Positions 18,080 through 27,309 of a stretch of 64,000 bases of DNA are shown here, piece after piece. Below the pieces are notes generated by a model. That model searched no databases and was not told where the DNA came from. It was given only the letters and a program-made list of their open reading frames with translations. Position 1 is the stretch's first letter. Each line of letters begins with the position of its first letter. Origin of the DNA: Polaribacter ponticola. GTDB lineage: Bacteria; Bacteroidota; Bacteroidia; Flavobacteriales; Flavobacteriaceae. The position numbers and the translations under genes were made by a program. Location of the stretch: the NCBI RefSeq assembly GCF_026191475.2, contig NZ_JAOSLC020000002.1:310001-374000 (forward strand), read 5' to 3'.

Positions 18080-20491
18080 ATGAAAAAACTATTACTCTTT
18101 TCATTCATTTTAGCATTTACAATTCCTTCAAAAATAAATGCTCAAAGAAAAAAATCAAAAAACAAAAAAACAACACAATCTTTATCAAAAACAAAGAAAA
18201 GTAAAAAACCAAAATATGCTGATTTTGTAAAAAAAGAGACAAAAACAGATGATGGTATATTTAAGGTTCATGAAAGTGATAATAAATATATGTATGAAAT
18301 TCCTAAAACATTTTTAGGTAAAGAAATGCTATTAGTTACTAGAATTAAAGATATTCCTGCAGGATTAGGTGGAGGATATGTAAATGCTGGATCTAAAATA
18401 AATACACAAGTAATAGTTTGGGAAGAATTTAAAAATAAAATTTTACTAAAAGTAAAATCTTATAATGCTATTGCAAACGACTCCTTGCCTATATACAAAT
18501 CTGTAAAAGCAAATAACTTAGAGCCTGTAATTTATGCTTTTGATATTAAAACTCAAAACAAAGATTCTACAGCTATTTTAGTTGATGTTACAAAATTCTT
18601 TTCTACGGATGTTAAAGCAATTACAGGTCTACCTTCCTACTTTAGAAAAAGATATAAAGTTAGAAGATTAGATGCCTCAAGAAGTTTTATCAATAGTATA
18701 AAAAGCTATCCAAAAAATATAGAAGTTGTACAAGATTTTACATTTGATGCAGATGCACCTCCAAGTAATTCAAGATCTAATACAATTACAATTCGCGTTA
18801 ATCAATCTATGATTCTATTACCAGAAGACAAAATGATGTCTAGAATTTATGATAAAAGAGTTGGTTACTTTTCTATTGGTAACGTAGATTACAGTTCTGA
18901 AGCTTTAAAAGCAGATAGCAAAAGATATATTAAACGCTGGCGACTAGAACCTAAAGACATTAACGCTTACAATAGAGGCGAATTAGTTGAGCCTATAAAA
19001 CCAATTGTATATTATTTAGATCCTGCAACACCAAATAAACTAAAAAAACATATTAAACAAGGTGTAGATGATTGGCAAAAAGTTTTTGAAACTGCTGGTT
19101 TTAAAAATGCAATTATGGCAAAATACGCGCCTACTAAAGAAGAGGACCCAGAATTTAGTATGGAAGATATTCGTTATTCCTCTATAAGATATGTAGCAAG
19201 TACCACAAGAAACGCAACAGGACCAAGTGTATCTGACCCAAGAACAGGAGAAATAATTGAAAGCGATATTATTTGGTATCACAACCATTTACGTTCTTAC
19301 AGAAATAGATATTTATTAGAAACAGGTGCTGCAAATCCGTCTGCAAGAACACTAGATACTCCTGCAGAAGATATTGGAGAAATGATGCGAATGGTAATTT
19401 CTCATGAAGTTGGGCACGCATTAGGTTTACCTCATAATATGGCTGCTAGTTATGCATATCCTGTAGACTCTTTGCGTTCTGGAAAGTTTACTCAAAAAAT
19501 GGGAATTGCTGCAACCATTATGGATTATGCTCGTTACAACTATATTGCGCAACCAGGTGATAAAAATATCCGTTTTATTCGCCAATTAGGACCTTATGAT
19601 CATTATTCTATCAATTGGGGATATCGTAAAGTTCCTTTAGCAAAAACACCAGAACAAGAAACAGCAACACTAAACAAATGGATTACTGATAAAGCAGACA
19701 ATCCTATTTATAGATTTGGTGATCAGAGGTTTGACCCTTCTTCACAAACAGAAGGAATTGGAAACGATCAAATAAAAGCGTCTACTTACGGAATTAAAAA
19801 CTTAAAAATTGTTGCTAAAAATTTACCCGATTGGACTTCTAATCAAACTAATAATTATGATGATTTATCAGAGCTATATGGCGAGTTACTAAGTGTTTGG
19901 AGTAGATACATTGGTCATGTTACTGGTAATATTGGTGGCGTTTATGAGTTTAACAAAAAACCTAATCAACCAGGGAATATTTATACACCTGTAACAAAAA
20001 CTAAACAAAAAGAAGCATTACAATGGTTACAAAAAAATGCATTTGAAACTCAAAATTGGTTACTTAATAAAAGTATATTATCTAATATAAAGGAAAGCGG
20101 ATACACAGAAAGAATATTAGCTTTACAAAACAGACAACTTTACACTTTACTTAACACCGATCGATTAAAAAGAATGATTGACGCCGAAGTAGTACAAGAT
20201 GATTTTTATGCCGTTTCAGATATGATTAGAGATTTAAGATCAGGTATTTTTTCTGAAGCCAAATACATTAAAAATGTAGATGTTTTTAGACGTAATTTGC
20301 AAAAATCTTTTATTGATAGACTTGCAACTCTTTTTAATAGTAAAGAATTAAAAAATACAGATATTAATGCGGTAATTAGAGGCGAACTTGCAATGATGGA
20401 TTTTCAACTAACACTTGCAAAAACAAAACGAGTAAACAGAATTACAAAATATCATTATAGAGATTGTTTAGCCAAAGTAAAAAAATATTAA
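18080..20491 (+). CDS. zinc metalloprotease, DUF5117/DUF4953 family
   Basis: 803 residues. N-terminal signal peptide (MKKLLLFSFILAFTIPSKINAQ type), then a Lys-rich stretch (about 22-55), a DUF5118/DUF5117 region (about 60-290) and a metzincin-like catalytic region with HEVGHALGLPHNM at about 442-454, which provides three zinc His ligands, and a following Met-turn-like TIMDYARYNYIAQ. The C-terminal DUF4953-type helical part runs to the end. Expected to be secreted to the periplasm or outer membrane. Substrate unknown. Single gene with terminator upstream and the DUF2851 gene convergent downstream, 16 nt away. Confidence 0.9.
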   Translation: MKKLLLFSFILAFTIPSKINAQRKKSKNKKTTQSLSKTKKSKKPKYADFVKKETKTDDGIFKVHESDNKYMYEIPKTFLGKEMLLVTRIKDIPAGLGGGYVNAGSKINTQVIVWEEFKNKILLKVKSYNAIANDSLPIYKSVKANNLEPVIYAFDIKTQNKDSTAILVDVTKFFSTDVKAITGLPSYFRKRYKVRRLDASRSFINSIKSYPKNIEVVQDFTFDADAPPSNSRSNTITIRVNQSMILLPEDKMMSRIYDKRVGYFSIGNVDYSSEALKADSKRYIKRWRLEPKDINAYNRGELVEPIKPIVYYLDPATPNKLKKHIKQGVDDWQKVFETAGFKNAIMAKYAPTKEEDPEFSMEDIRYSSIRYVASTTRNATGPSVSDPRTGEIIESDIIWYHNHLRSYRNRYLLETGAANPSARTLDTPAEDIGEMMRMVISHEVGHALGLPHNMAASYAYPVDSLRSGKFTQKMGIAATIMDYARYNYIAQPGDKNIRFIRQLGPYDHYSINWGYRKVPLAKTPEQETATLNKWITDKADNPIYRFGDQRFDPSSQTEGIGNDQIKASTYGIKNLKIVAKNLPDWTSNQTNNYDDLSELYGELLSVWSRYIGHVTGNIGGVYEFNKKPNQPGNIYTPVTKTKQKEALQWLQKNAFETQNWLLNKSILSNIKESGYTERILALQNRQLYTLLNTDRLKRMIDAEVVQDDFYAVSDMIRDLRSGIFSEAKYIKNVDVFRRNLQKSFIDRLATLFNSKELKNTDINAVIRGELAMMDFQLTLAKTKRVNRITKYHYRDCLAKVKKY

Positions 20492-20507
20492 ACCCTAAAT
20501 AGTCTAT

Positions 20508-21779
20508 TTAACTTTTTAATAAATTATTACCTATTGCACAATGTAAACAACGTTTCTTTGTGCAATAGTTGTTTTTAAGTTCTAATAAAGCTTGACTTTC
20601 TAAGGCGTTTTTAGATTTTATTTTTACCGCTGCAAACTTTGAAATAACACTGTTTTTTTCTGATGAAACTTGCCTAATTAACTGTAAAATACCCTCTTCA
20701 TTTACTTCTCCTCTATTTTGTAAATACACAAATTTTAAAGGAATAATAGTATTTATCAACAACAACTCTATAAATGATTTTGTTAACTTTTTGGGTGATT
20801 CTTTTGAAGTAGTTTCAAATGTATAATGAGATTTCCAAAACTCTTGAATTTCAAAATTAAACAATTCGTAAAACTCTTTTTTATTTGTGAGACTCATCAA
20901 TTTTGAAAATAAATTTTGATGAGTAAAAAATAACGAAGCCAATTGCGCAATTCTAATAGTAGGAAAATTTTGAGGTCGCATTCTAAAAAATTGAAAATTG
21001 TTTTTAGAAATAGAAGCTAACTTATATTTATGTTTCAAATACTTATACTCTTCTTTTAATTGTTGATAATAATTTTCTTCTATTTCATCCTCTAAAAAAC
21101 CTGCTTGTCCAAAAAACAAAGCCGTTAAAGTATTTACATTATAAACTTCTTTTCTAACAACAGAAAAATCGATTGACTTTGCTAGTTGTAAAAAAGAATC
21201 TCCATTTACTTTAAGTCCAAAATTCTTAGCTAATAACTGAAACAAAACTGCCTCAAAATCGTAATTTGTTTGCGACAACAAGTCTTTTATAAAAACAGAT
21301 TTTTGTTCTAATCTCTCAAAATATAAACGTTCTAACCAATTATCAATTAAAAACTCATCAACAAGACCAATCTGATTTTCACACAATATAAAACGCTGTT
21401 GATTATACAATAAACTACTATAATTAGACACCAACTCTCTAGAAACAAAATTTGAGATTTCGAAAGTTGGCAGAGGCTTATTATTTTTCATATAAACAAC
21501 CGCATCGTGTTCCCAAACAACATGTAAAATTACAGCATCGTAATTAACATCTTCTTCATGTTTATGCAAATACCAATCTGAAGATTTTAAATGCATTTCT
21601 ACATTACCAACCCAAAGTTGTTGATTTAATTTTAGTTGAGAATTTAAAAAATCTGGTCCAGAATTTTTATTTTGATTCCCAGATTTTGAAATCGTTATTA
21701 ACTGATTATCAATAGTAAATAAATCTGTTTTTGTAAATAATTTGTATTGCCAGATATAGTACAGAAAATCTTCTGTCAT
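20508..21779 (-). CDS. DUF2851 family protein
   Basis: 423 residues, matching the conserved Bacteroidota DUF2851 family of unknown function. Recognisable pieces: MTEDFLYYIWQYKLF at the N terminus, SGNQNKNSGPDFLNSQL (about 33-49), WVGNVEMHLKSSDWYLHKH (about 55-73), VWEHDAVVYM, and a C-terminal Cys cluster CTKKRCLHCAIGN that could bind metal. The N-terminal region has features reminiscent of nuclease folds (Asp/Glu/His spaced as in PD-(D/E)XK), but that is only a guess. Divergent from the nitroreductase gene. Confidence 0.85.
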   Translation of the reverse strand: MTEDFLYYIWQYKLFTKTDLFTIDNQLITISKSGNQNKNSGPDFLNSQLKLNQQLWVGNVEMHLKSSDWYLHKHEEDVNYDAVILHVVWEHDAVVYMKNNKPLPTFEISNFVSRELVSNYSSLLYNQQRFILCENQIGLVDEFLIDNWLERLYFERLEQKSVFIKDLLSQTNYDFEAVLFQLLAKNFGLKVNGDSFLQLAKSIDFSVVRKEVYNVNTLTALFFGQAGFLEDEIEENYYQQLKEEYKYLKHKYKLASISKNNFQFFRMRPQNFPTIRIAQLASLFFTHQNLFSKLMSLTNKKEFYELFNFEIQEFWKSHYTFETTSKESPKKLTKSFIELLLINTIIPLKFVYLQNRGEVNEEGILQLIRQVSSEKNSVISKFAAVKIKSKNALESQALLELKNNYCTKKRCLHCAIGNNLLKS

Positions 21780-21863
21780 AGTTTTTTATTTCAAGGTACA
21801 AAATTTTTATTTCCTTATCAATTTTACCAATGGAAAGAAATAATCTATTTCTATTTATTAAGT

Positions 21864-21871
21864 TATTTTTG
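21864..21871 (+). promoter_or_regulatory. -7 element upstream of nitroreductase gene
   Basis: TATTTTTG matches TAnnTTTG, 20 nt before the ATG at 21891. No clear -33 TTG. Confidence 0.4.
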
Positions 21872-21890
21872 TAGTCTAATATTTAAGTAT

Positions 21891-22523
21891 ATGAATTCTA
21901 TAGAAAGTTTGCAATGGCGTTATGCTGTTAAAAAATTCGACAATAATAAAACGCTTACTAAAGAGCAAATAGACACTTTAAAAAATGCATTTAATTTAAC
22001 TGCAACTTCGTACGGTTTACAACCAATAAAACTGGTTGTAGTTAAAAACAAAAGTATTAGAGAAAAATTAGTTCCACATTCTTGGAATCAACCTCAAGTA
22101 CTAGACGCATCTCATCTTTTAATTATTTGCATTCAAAAAGAATATACATCAGAAGAAGTAACAAAATATTTTAATTTGGTAAAACAAGTTAGAAATACTT
22201 CTGATGAGATTACAAATCCTTTTAAAGATTTTTTAACTGCAGAAATAGATAAAAAAACACCAGAAGAATTATTAATTTGGAATAAAAACCAAGCTTATTT
22301 AGCATTAGGTAATTTATTAACAGTTTGTGCTTTAGAACAAATAGATTCTTGCCCAATGGAAGGTTTTAAACCAGAAAAATATGATGAAATTTTAGGGTTA
22401 GACAAACACAACTTAACATCTACATTAGTATTACCAGTAGGTTTTAGAGCAGATGATTGTTTTATGAAAGATTTAAAAAAAGTACGTAAAAAATTAGAAG
22501 ATTCTATTTTAGAGATCGACTAA
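21891..22523 (+). CDS. NAD(P)H-dependent nitroreductase-family oxidoreductase
   Basis: 210 residues, FMN-binding nitroreductase fold of the NfsB type. The N-terminal WRYAVKKFDNNKTLT (about 7-21) carries the conserved Arg and Lys contacts with FMN, and GNLLTVCALEQIDSCPMEGFKPEKYDEILGL (given in part) is the typical C-terminal substrate/FMN loop. Expected to reduce nitro compounds or quinones in the cytoplasm. The open frame extends upstream to 21747, but that extension crosses the -7 element and the divergent promoter region; the ATG at 21891 gives the normal N terminus. A strong terminator follows. Confidence 0.9.
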   Translation: MNSIESLQWRYAVKKFDNNKTLTKEQIDTLKNAFNLTATSYGLQPIKLVVVKNKSIREKLVPHSWNQPQVLDASHLLIICIQKEYTSEEVTKYFNLVKQVRNTSDEITNPFKDFLTAEIDKKTPEELLIWNKNQAYLALGNLLTVCALEQIDSCPMEGFKPEKYDEILGLDKHNLTSTLVLPVGFRADDCFMKDLKKVRKKLEDSILEID

Positions 22524-22542
22524 TTTATAATGAAAATTTTAT

Positions 22543-22571
22543 AAGCCTTCTTTTAAAAGAAGGCTTTTTTT
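22543..22571 (+). terminator. terminator after nitroreductase gene
   Basis: Perfect 12+12 palindrome aagccttctttt/aaaagaaggctt (22543-22566) followed by a T-run to 22571. Confidence 0.85.
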
Positions 22572-22586
22572 GGTCTTTAAAAACTG

Positions 22587-22594
22587 TACTTTTG
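22587..22594 (+). promoter_or_regulatory. -7 element upstream of pepD
   Basis: TACTTTTG matches TAnnTTTG, 28 nt before the chosen pepD start (22622), just past the preceding terminator. No well-placed -33 element. Confidence 0.4.
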
Positions 22595-22621
22595 AACCAT
22601 AAATTTTTAAGAAATTATACA

Positions 22622-24088
22622 ATGAGTCAAGATATAAGAAACATAGAGCCAAAATCAGTTTGGGGTCATTTTGCAGATTTAAATGCTGTTCCACGTCCTT
22701 CAAAAAAAGAAGAAAGAGTCATTCAATTTATGGTTGATTTTGGAAACGACTTAAATCTTGAGAATTTTGTTGATAAAGTTGGTAATGTTATCATTAAGAA
22801 ACCTGCAACTTCTGGTATGGAAAACAGAAAAACTGTTGTAATGCAAGGTCACTTAGATATGGTACATCAAAAAAACTCTGATACTGTTTTTGATTTTGAC
22901 AAAGAAGGTATAAAAATGTTTATTGATGGAGATTGGGTGAAAGCTAAAGGAACAACTTTAGGTGCAGATAATGGTTTAGGTGTAGCAGCAATTATGGCTA
23001 TTTTATCATCTACAGATATTGCACACCCAACAATTGAAGCTTTATTTACCATTGATGAAGAAACAGGAATGACAGGTGCAATGGGATTAGAAGGTGGTGT
23101 TCTAGAAGGAGAAATCTTACTAAACCTAGACACTGAAGAAGATGATGAAATAGGAATGGGCTGCGCAGGTGGTGTAGATGTTACAGCAACAAGAACCTAC
23201 TTAGAAGAAGAAACTCCAGAAAATACTACTGCTTTTTCAATTACCGTAAAAGGTTTAAATGGTGGTCATTCTGGTATGGATATTATTAAAGGTTTAGGAA
23301 ATGCGAACAAAATTATGAATCGTATTTTGTTTGATGCTTTTGCAAATTTTGGTTTGCGAATTTCTGAAATTAATGGAGGTAGTTTACGAAACGCTATTCC
23401 AAGAGAAAGTACTGCAACTGTTGTTGTAGACAGTATCTCTAAAGAACCTTTTTTGTTTGAAACAGCACAACTAATCAAAAATATAAAAGAAGAATTTTTA
23501 ACTTTAGAAGAAAACTTAACCATAGAAATTAATGAAATTTTATCACCAGAAAAGGTTATGGAGCTTGGTGTGCAAGAAGGTTTAACAAAATCTATCTATG
23601 CAGCTTTAAACGGTGTTTATAGAATGAGTCCAGATGTAGAAGGTTTGGTAGAAACTTCTAATAATATTGCACGTGTTATTGTAAAAGACGGTGCTATTAA
23701 AATTGGTTGTTTAACGCGTTCATCATCAGAAACAAATAAATGGGATTTAGCAAATTCTTTACGTTCTAGTTTTGAATTATCAGGTTTTGAAGTTTATTTT
23801 TCTGGTACATATCCTGGTTGGTTACCAAACGTAAAATCAGAGATTTTAAAAACGGTTGCAAACATTTATACAGATTTATTTAAAGAAAAACCACTAGTAG
23901 CTGCTTGTCATGCTGGTTTAGAATGTGGTATTTTAGGGCAAAATTATCCAAATATGGATATGGTTTCTTTTGGCCCAACGATTAGAGGTGCACATTCTCC
24001 TGATGAAAGAGCTCAAATTTCTTCAACTCAAAAATTCTGGAAACTATTATTAGAAGTTTTAAAAAACACACCAAAAAAAACAGCATAA
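22622..24088 (+). CDS. pepD: aminoacyl-histidine dipeptidase (M20 family)
   Basis: 488 residues. Zinc dipeptidase that cleaves Xaa-His dipeptides such as carnosine. Metal and catalytic motifs of the M20C family: GHLDMVHQ (about 79), GADNGLGVAA (about 118), DEETGMTGAMGLE (about 148), GGHSGMDI (about 219) and the C-terminal HAGLECGIL (about 435). Length equals the family norm. The frame is open upstream to a TTG at 22592, but that overlaps the promoter; ATG at 22622 (MSQDIRNIEPKSVWGHF) is the natural start. Confidence 0.94.
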   Translation: MSQDIRNIEPKSVWGHFADLNAVPRPSKKEERVIQFMVDFGNDLNLENFVDKVGNVIIKKPATSGMENRKTVVMQGHLDMVHQKNSDTVFDFDKEGIKMFIDGDWVKAKGTTLGADNGLGVAAIMAILSSTDIAHPTIEALFTIDEETGMTGAMGLEGGVLEGEILLNLDTEEDDEIGMGCAGGVDVTATRTYLEEETPENTTAFSITVKGLNGGHSGMDIIKGLGNANKIMNRILFDAFANFGLRISEINGGSLRNAIPRESTATVVVDSISKEPFLFETAQLIKNIKEEFLTLEENLTIEINEILSPEKVMELGVQEGLTKSIYAALNGVYRMSPDVEGLVETSNNIARVIVKDGAIKIGCLTRSSSETNKWDLANSLRSSFELSGFEVYFSGTYPGWLPNVKSEILKTVANIYTDLFKEKPLVAACHAGLECGILGQNYPNMDMVSFGPTIRGAHSPDERAQISSTQKFWKLLLEVLKNTPKKTA

Positions 24089-24275
24089 ATAAGAATTATA
24101 ATATCACGAAAAAAAGGTAGAAGTCGCAAGGTTATAAATTGTTCAAAAACTTTAGAAAACAAAATGTAATTAACTAAATTACAGGTTTTTAAAAAATTAT
24201 ATTTTTGTTAACATCTTTAAACTTTATAAAAGAGAATAATTTGTAATTTTACTCTTCAAAATTAGAAATTTGTTA

Positions 24276-25039
24276 ATGGGAAAAATAATTGCAATTGCGA
24301 ATCAAAAAGGAGGTGTAGGTAAAACTACAACCAGTATTAACTTGGCAGCATCTTTAGGTATTTTAGAAAAAAAGTCCTTCTTATAGACGCTGACCCTCAA
24401 GCAAATGCATCTTCTGGATTAGGAATTGTTGTAGAAACTGTAGAGCATGGAACTTATCAAGTTTTAGAGCATTCTATCTCTGCTAAAGATGCGGTTGTTA
24501 AAACCACGTCTCCAAATTTAGATATTATACCAGCACATATAGATTTAGTTGCAATTGAAATTGAATTAGTAGACAAACAAGAAAGAGAGTATATGCTCAA
24601 AAAATCTTTAGAAAAAATTAAAGATGATTATGACTATATTTTAATTGATTGTGCTCCCTCATTAGGATTGATTACTCTAAATTCTTTAGTAGCTGCTGAT
24701 GCAGTTATTATACCGATACAGTGTGAGTACTTTGCATTAGAAGGATTAGGAAAACTTTTAAATACAATAAAAAGTGTTCAAAAAATTCATAATGCTGATT
24801 TAGAAATAGAAGGATTATTATTAACAATGTTCGATTCTCGTTTACGTTTATCGAACCAAGTAGTAGATGAAGTTAGAAAACATTTTTCTAGCATGGTTTT
24901 TGAAACAATTATTAGAAGAAATACGCGTTTAGGAGAAGCACCAAGTTATGGAGAAAGTATTATTGCATATGATGCTACAAGTAAAGGAGCTGTAAATTAC
25001 CTAAATTTAGCACAAGAGTTATTAAAAAAGAATTCGTAA
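24276..25039 (+). CDS. parA: chromosome-partitioning ATPase ParA (Soj); frame interrupted
   Basis: 254 residues after correction. Deviant Walker [15 protein letters not shown] (about 11-24), [16 protein letters not shown] (Walker A'-associated, about 39-54), Walker [16 protein letters not shown] and a C-terminal [14 protein letters not shown]. It acts with ParB in chromosome segregation. The written sequence stops early because the frame slips in a seven-A run (24367-24373): adding one A turns ...EKKSFL-stop into ...[12 protein letters not shown]. Since ParA is conserved and ParB directly follows (1 nt gap), I read this as an assembly error, not a pseudogene. Confidence 0.9.
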
Positions 25040-25040
25040 A

Positions 25041-25925
25041 ATGGCAAAAGCAACCAAGAAACAAGCTTTAGGAAGAGGATTATCTGCTTTGTTACAAGAA
25101 ACACCAAACATTAATTCTGCGTCAGATAAAAATGCAGATAAGCTTGTTGGTAATATTATTGAATTAGATTTAGAACTAATTGAAGTTAATCCTTATCAAC
25201 CAAGAACTTATTTTGATGAAGAAGCTTTAAGAGAATTAGCAAGTTCTATTAAAGAATTAGGTGTTATACAACCTATTACAGTTAGAAAACTAAAAGGTAA
25301 TAAATTTCAGTTAGTTTCTGGTGAACGTCGTTTTAGAGCATCAAAACTTATTGGTAACAAAACTGTACCTGCTTATATAAGATTAGCAAACGACCAAGAA
25401 ATGCTAGAAATGGCTTTGGTTGAAAACATACAACGTAAAAATTTAGACCCTATAGAAGTTGCACTTTCTTACCAGCGTTTAATTGATGAAATTCAATTAA
25501 CGCAAGAAGAATTAAGTACAAGAGTGGGTAAAAAGCGCTCTACAGTTACTAATTATTTACGATTACTAAAACTAGATCCTATTTTACAAACTGGTATGAG
25601 AGATGGTTTTATCTCTATGGGACATGGCCGCGCTATGATTAATGTAGATAGTACAGAAGATCAGTTAGCTATTTACGAAAAAATTTTACGAGAAAAACTA
25701 TCTGTAAGACAAACTGAAGAACTTGTAAAAAACTTAAAAACTGGTAGTGTAACTAAAACAAAGAAAAAATCTATTCCTTCTTATGTAAAAAATAGCAATA
25801 AAGAATTTAGTGATTTTTTTGGTCATAAAATAGATATTAGTATAAGTAATAATGGAAAAGGAAAAATTTCAATTCCTTTTCATTCAGAAGAAGATTTCAA
25901 CAGAATAAAAAACTTACTAAAATAA
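25041..25925 (+). CDS. parB: chromosome-partitioning protein ParB
   Basis: 294 residues. N-terminal KKQALGRGLSALLQ (ParA-interaction start), nuclease/CTPase-like ParB domain (about 40-135) with VSGERRFRASKLIG and the GERR-type CTP motif, a helix-turn-helix region (TQEELSTRVGKKRSTVTNYLRLL, in part, about 152-175) and a C-terminal dimerisation domain. Binds parS sites and, with ParA, segregates the origin region. I could not find a parS-like palindrome by eye in the window. Second gene of the par operon; the next gene begins at the base after its stop. Confidence 0.95.
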   Translation: MAKATKKQALGRGLSALLQETPNINSASDKNADKLVGNIIELDLELIEVNPYQPRTYFDEEALRELASSIKELGVIQPITVRKLKGNKFQLVSGERRFRASKLIGNKTVPAYIRLANDQEMLEMALVENIQRKNLDPIEVALSYQRLIDEIQLTQEELSTRVGKKRSTVTNYLRLLKLDPILQTGMRDGFISMGHGRAMINVDSTEDQLAIYEKILREKLSVRQTEELVKNLKTGSVTKTKKKSIPSYVKNSNKEFSDFFGHKIDISISNNGKGKISIPFHSEEDFNRIKNLLK

Positions 25926-26524
25926 GTGTCTTTAAAAAAATCATATTTGTTCTTTTAATCGCGTTTTTTTCTGCGAATCTTTTTGCTCAAAAAGATTCTA
26001 CGAATATTAAAACTAAAGACATAAAGGTTAAAAGAAAATCTAAAATAAAAAAAGGAGGAATTTACAACCCATTGTCACCTTCTAAAGCAGCATTTTATTC
26101 TGCTATTTTTCCTGGAATGGGACAGATTTATAATAAAAAATACTGGAAAGCACCAATAGTTTGGGGAGCTTTAGCTTTGCCAACATATTACTACCAACTA
26201 AATAATAGAGATTATAAACGATATAGAACAGCTTATAAGCTTAGAAAAAATGGCTTACAAGATGAATTCACCTTAGATGATGGATCTACTTCAGTCTCTT
26301 TAGAAACCATAGAAACCGCACAAGAACAGTTAAGAGAAAACAGAGACATGTCTTTATTAATGGGCGTAATTTTATATGTTTTACAAATTGTTGAAGCGAG
26401 TGTTAATGCACATTTATTACAATTTAACACAGATGATAATTTATCTTTTAAACCTGCATTAATAATGGATCCAATTCGAATAGAAACACCTTCTGTTGGA
26501 TTAACAATTAAATATAATTTTTAA
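25926..26524 (+). CDS. DUF5683 family secreted/membrane protein; frame interrupted
   Basis: About 199 residues after correction. A GTG immediately after the parB stop opens a frame whose first codons (SLKK) run into a seven-A stretch (25934-25940); adding one A gives a signal peptide (IIFVLLIAFFSANLFAQ) joined to the conserved DUF5683 domain, with SKAAFYSAIFPGMGQIYNKKYWKAPIVW (in part), hydrophobic segments and a beta-rich C terminus. Without correction only 26072-26524 is open. Function unknown; the family regularly lies between parB and dapB in flavobacteria. Confidence 0.8.
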
Positions 26525-26525
26525 A

Positions 26526-27226
26526 ATGAAGATTGCACTATTAGGATATGGACGTATGGGAAAAGAGATTGAAAAAATTGCAATCTCAAGAGGCCATGAA
26601 ATAGTTATAAGGAAAGATGTTGATGAAAAAATTGATATAACATTAGCTGATGTTGCTATCGATTTCAGTGTGCCTAGTTCTGCTTTTAACAATATATCTA
26701 ATTGCTTAAACAATAATGTACCTGTAATTTCTGGAACTACTGGATGGTTAGAAAAATATGATGAAGCTTTAGAACTTTGTAAAGAAAAAAAGGTGCATTT
26801 ATTTATGCTTCAAATTTTAGTTTAGGAGTAAATATTTTTTTTGAACTGAACAAACAATTAGCAAAAATGATGAAAGCTGTAGAAGGCTACAACATATCTA
26901 TGGAAGAAATTCATCATACAAAAAAATTAGACGCGCCAAGTGGTACCGCTATTACTTTAGCAGAAGGAGTTATAGAAAACACTTCTAAAAAAGCTTGGGA
27001 ATTGGGCGAAAAGGCATCCGAAGAAAACATTGCAATTGTTGCTAAAAGAATACCAGAAGTACCAGGAACACATTCTGTTTGGTACGATTCTGAAGTAGAT
27101 ACAATAGAAATTAAGCATACAGCACACAACAGAAAAGGTTTTGCTTTGGGAGCTGTTATTGCTGCTGAATGGATTTCTGATAAAACTGGAGTTTTTTCTA
27201 TGAAAGATGTGTTAAACATCCGTTAA
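26526..27226 (+). CDS. dapB: 4-hydroxy-tetrahydrodipicolinate reductase; frame interrupted
   Basis: 233 residues after correction. NAD(P)H-dependent step of the diaminopimelate/lysine pathway, needed for peptidoglycan. N-terminal Rossmann motif ALLGYGRMGKEIE (about 4-16), VPVISGTTGWL (about 79-89), the substrate-binding EIHHTKKLDAPSGTA (catalytic His and Lys; about 131-145) and FALGAVIAAEWI near the end. The frame slips in the seven-A run 26785-26791: adding one A converts EKKVHLFMLQILV-stop into the expected EKKGAFIYASNFSLGVN. The gene is normally essential, so this supports a sequencing error. It begins 1 nt after the DUF5683 stop. Confidence 0.9.
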
Positions 27227-27309
27227 AGAATGTAACAAATTGTTTCTTTTGCGCCTTATAAGACATTAAAATTATTTCCTTTTTAAAAAAGGAAAACAAA
27301 AAAAATATT

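Noticed and set aside
21747..21890. Longer form of the nitroreductase gene starting at 21747
   Set aside because: The extension crosses the divergent promoter region and a -7 element; homologues begin at the ATG at 21891.
22592..22621. pepD starting at TTG 22592
   Set aside because: Overlaps the TACTTTTG promoter motif; the ATG at 22622 matches the family start.
24089..24275. parS site or terminator upstream of parA
   Set aside because: Only a weak TGTAATT/AATTACA repeat (24165-24183) is present; no TGTTnCACGTGnAACA-like palindrome was found by eye here or elsewhere in the window.
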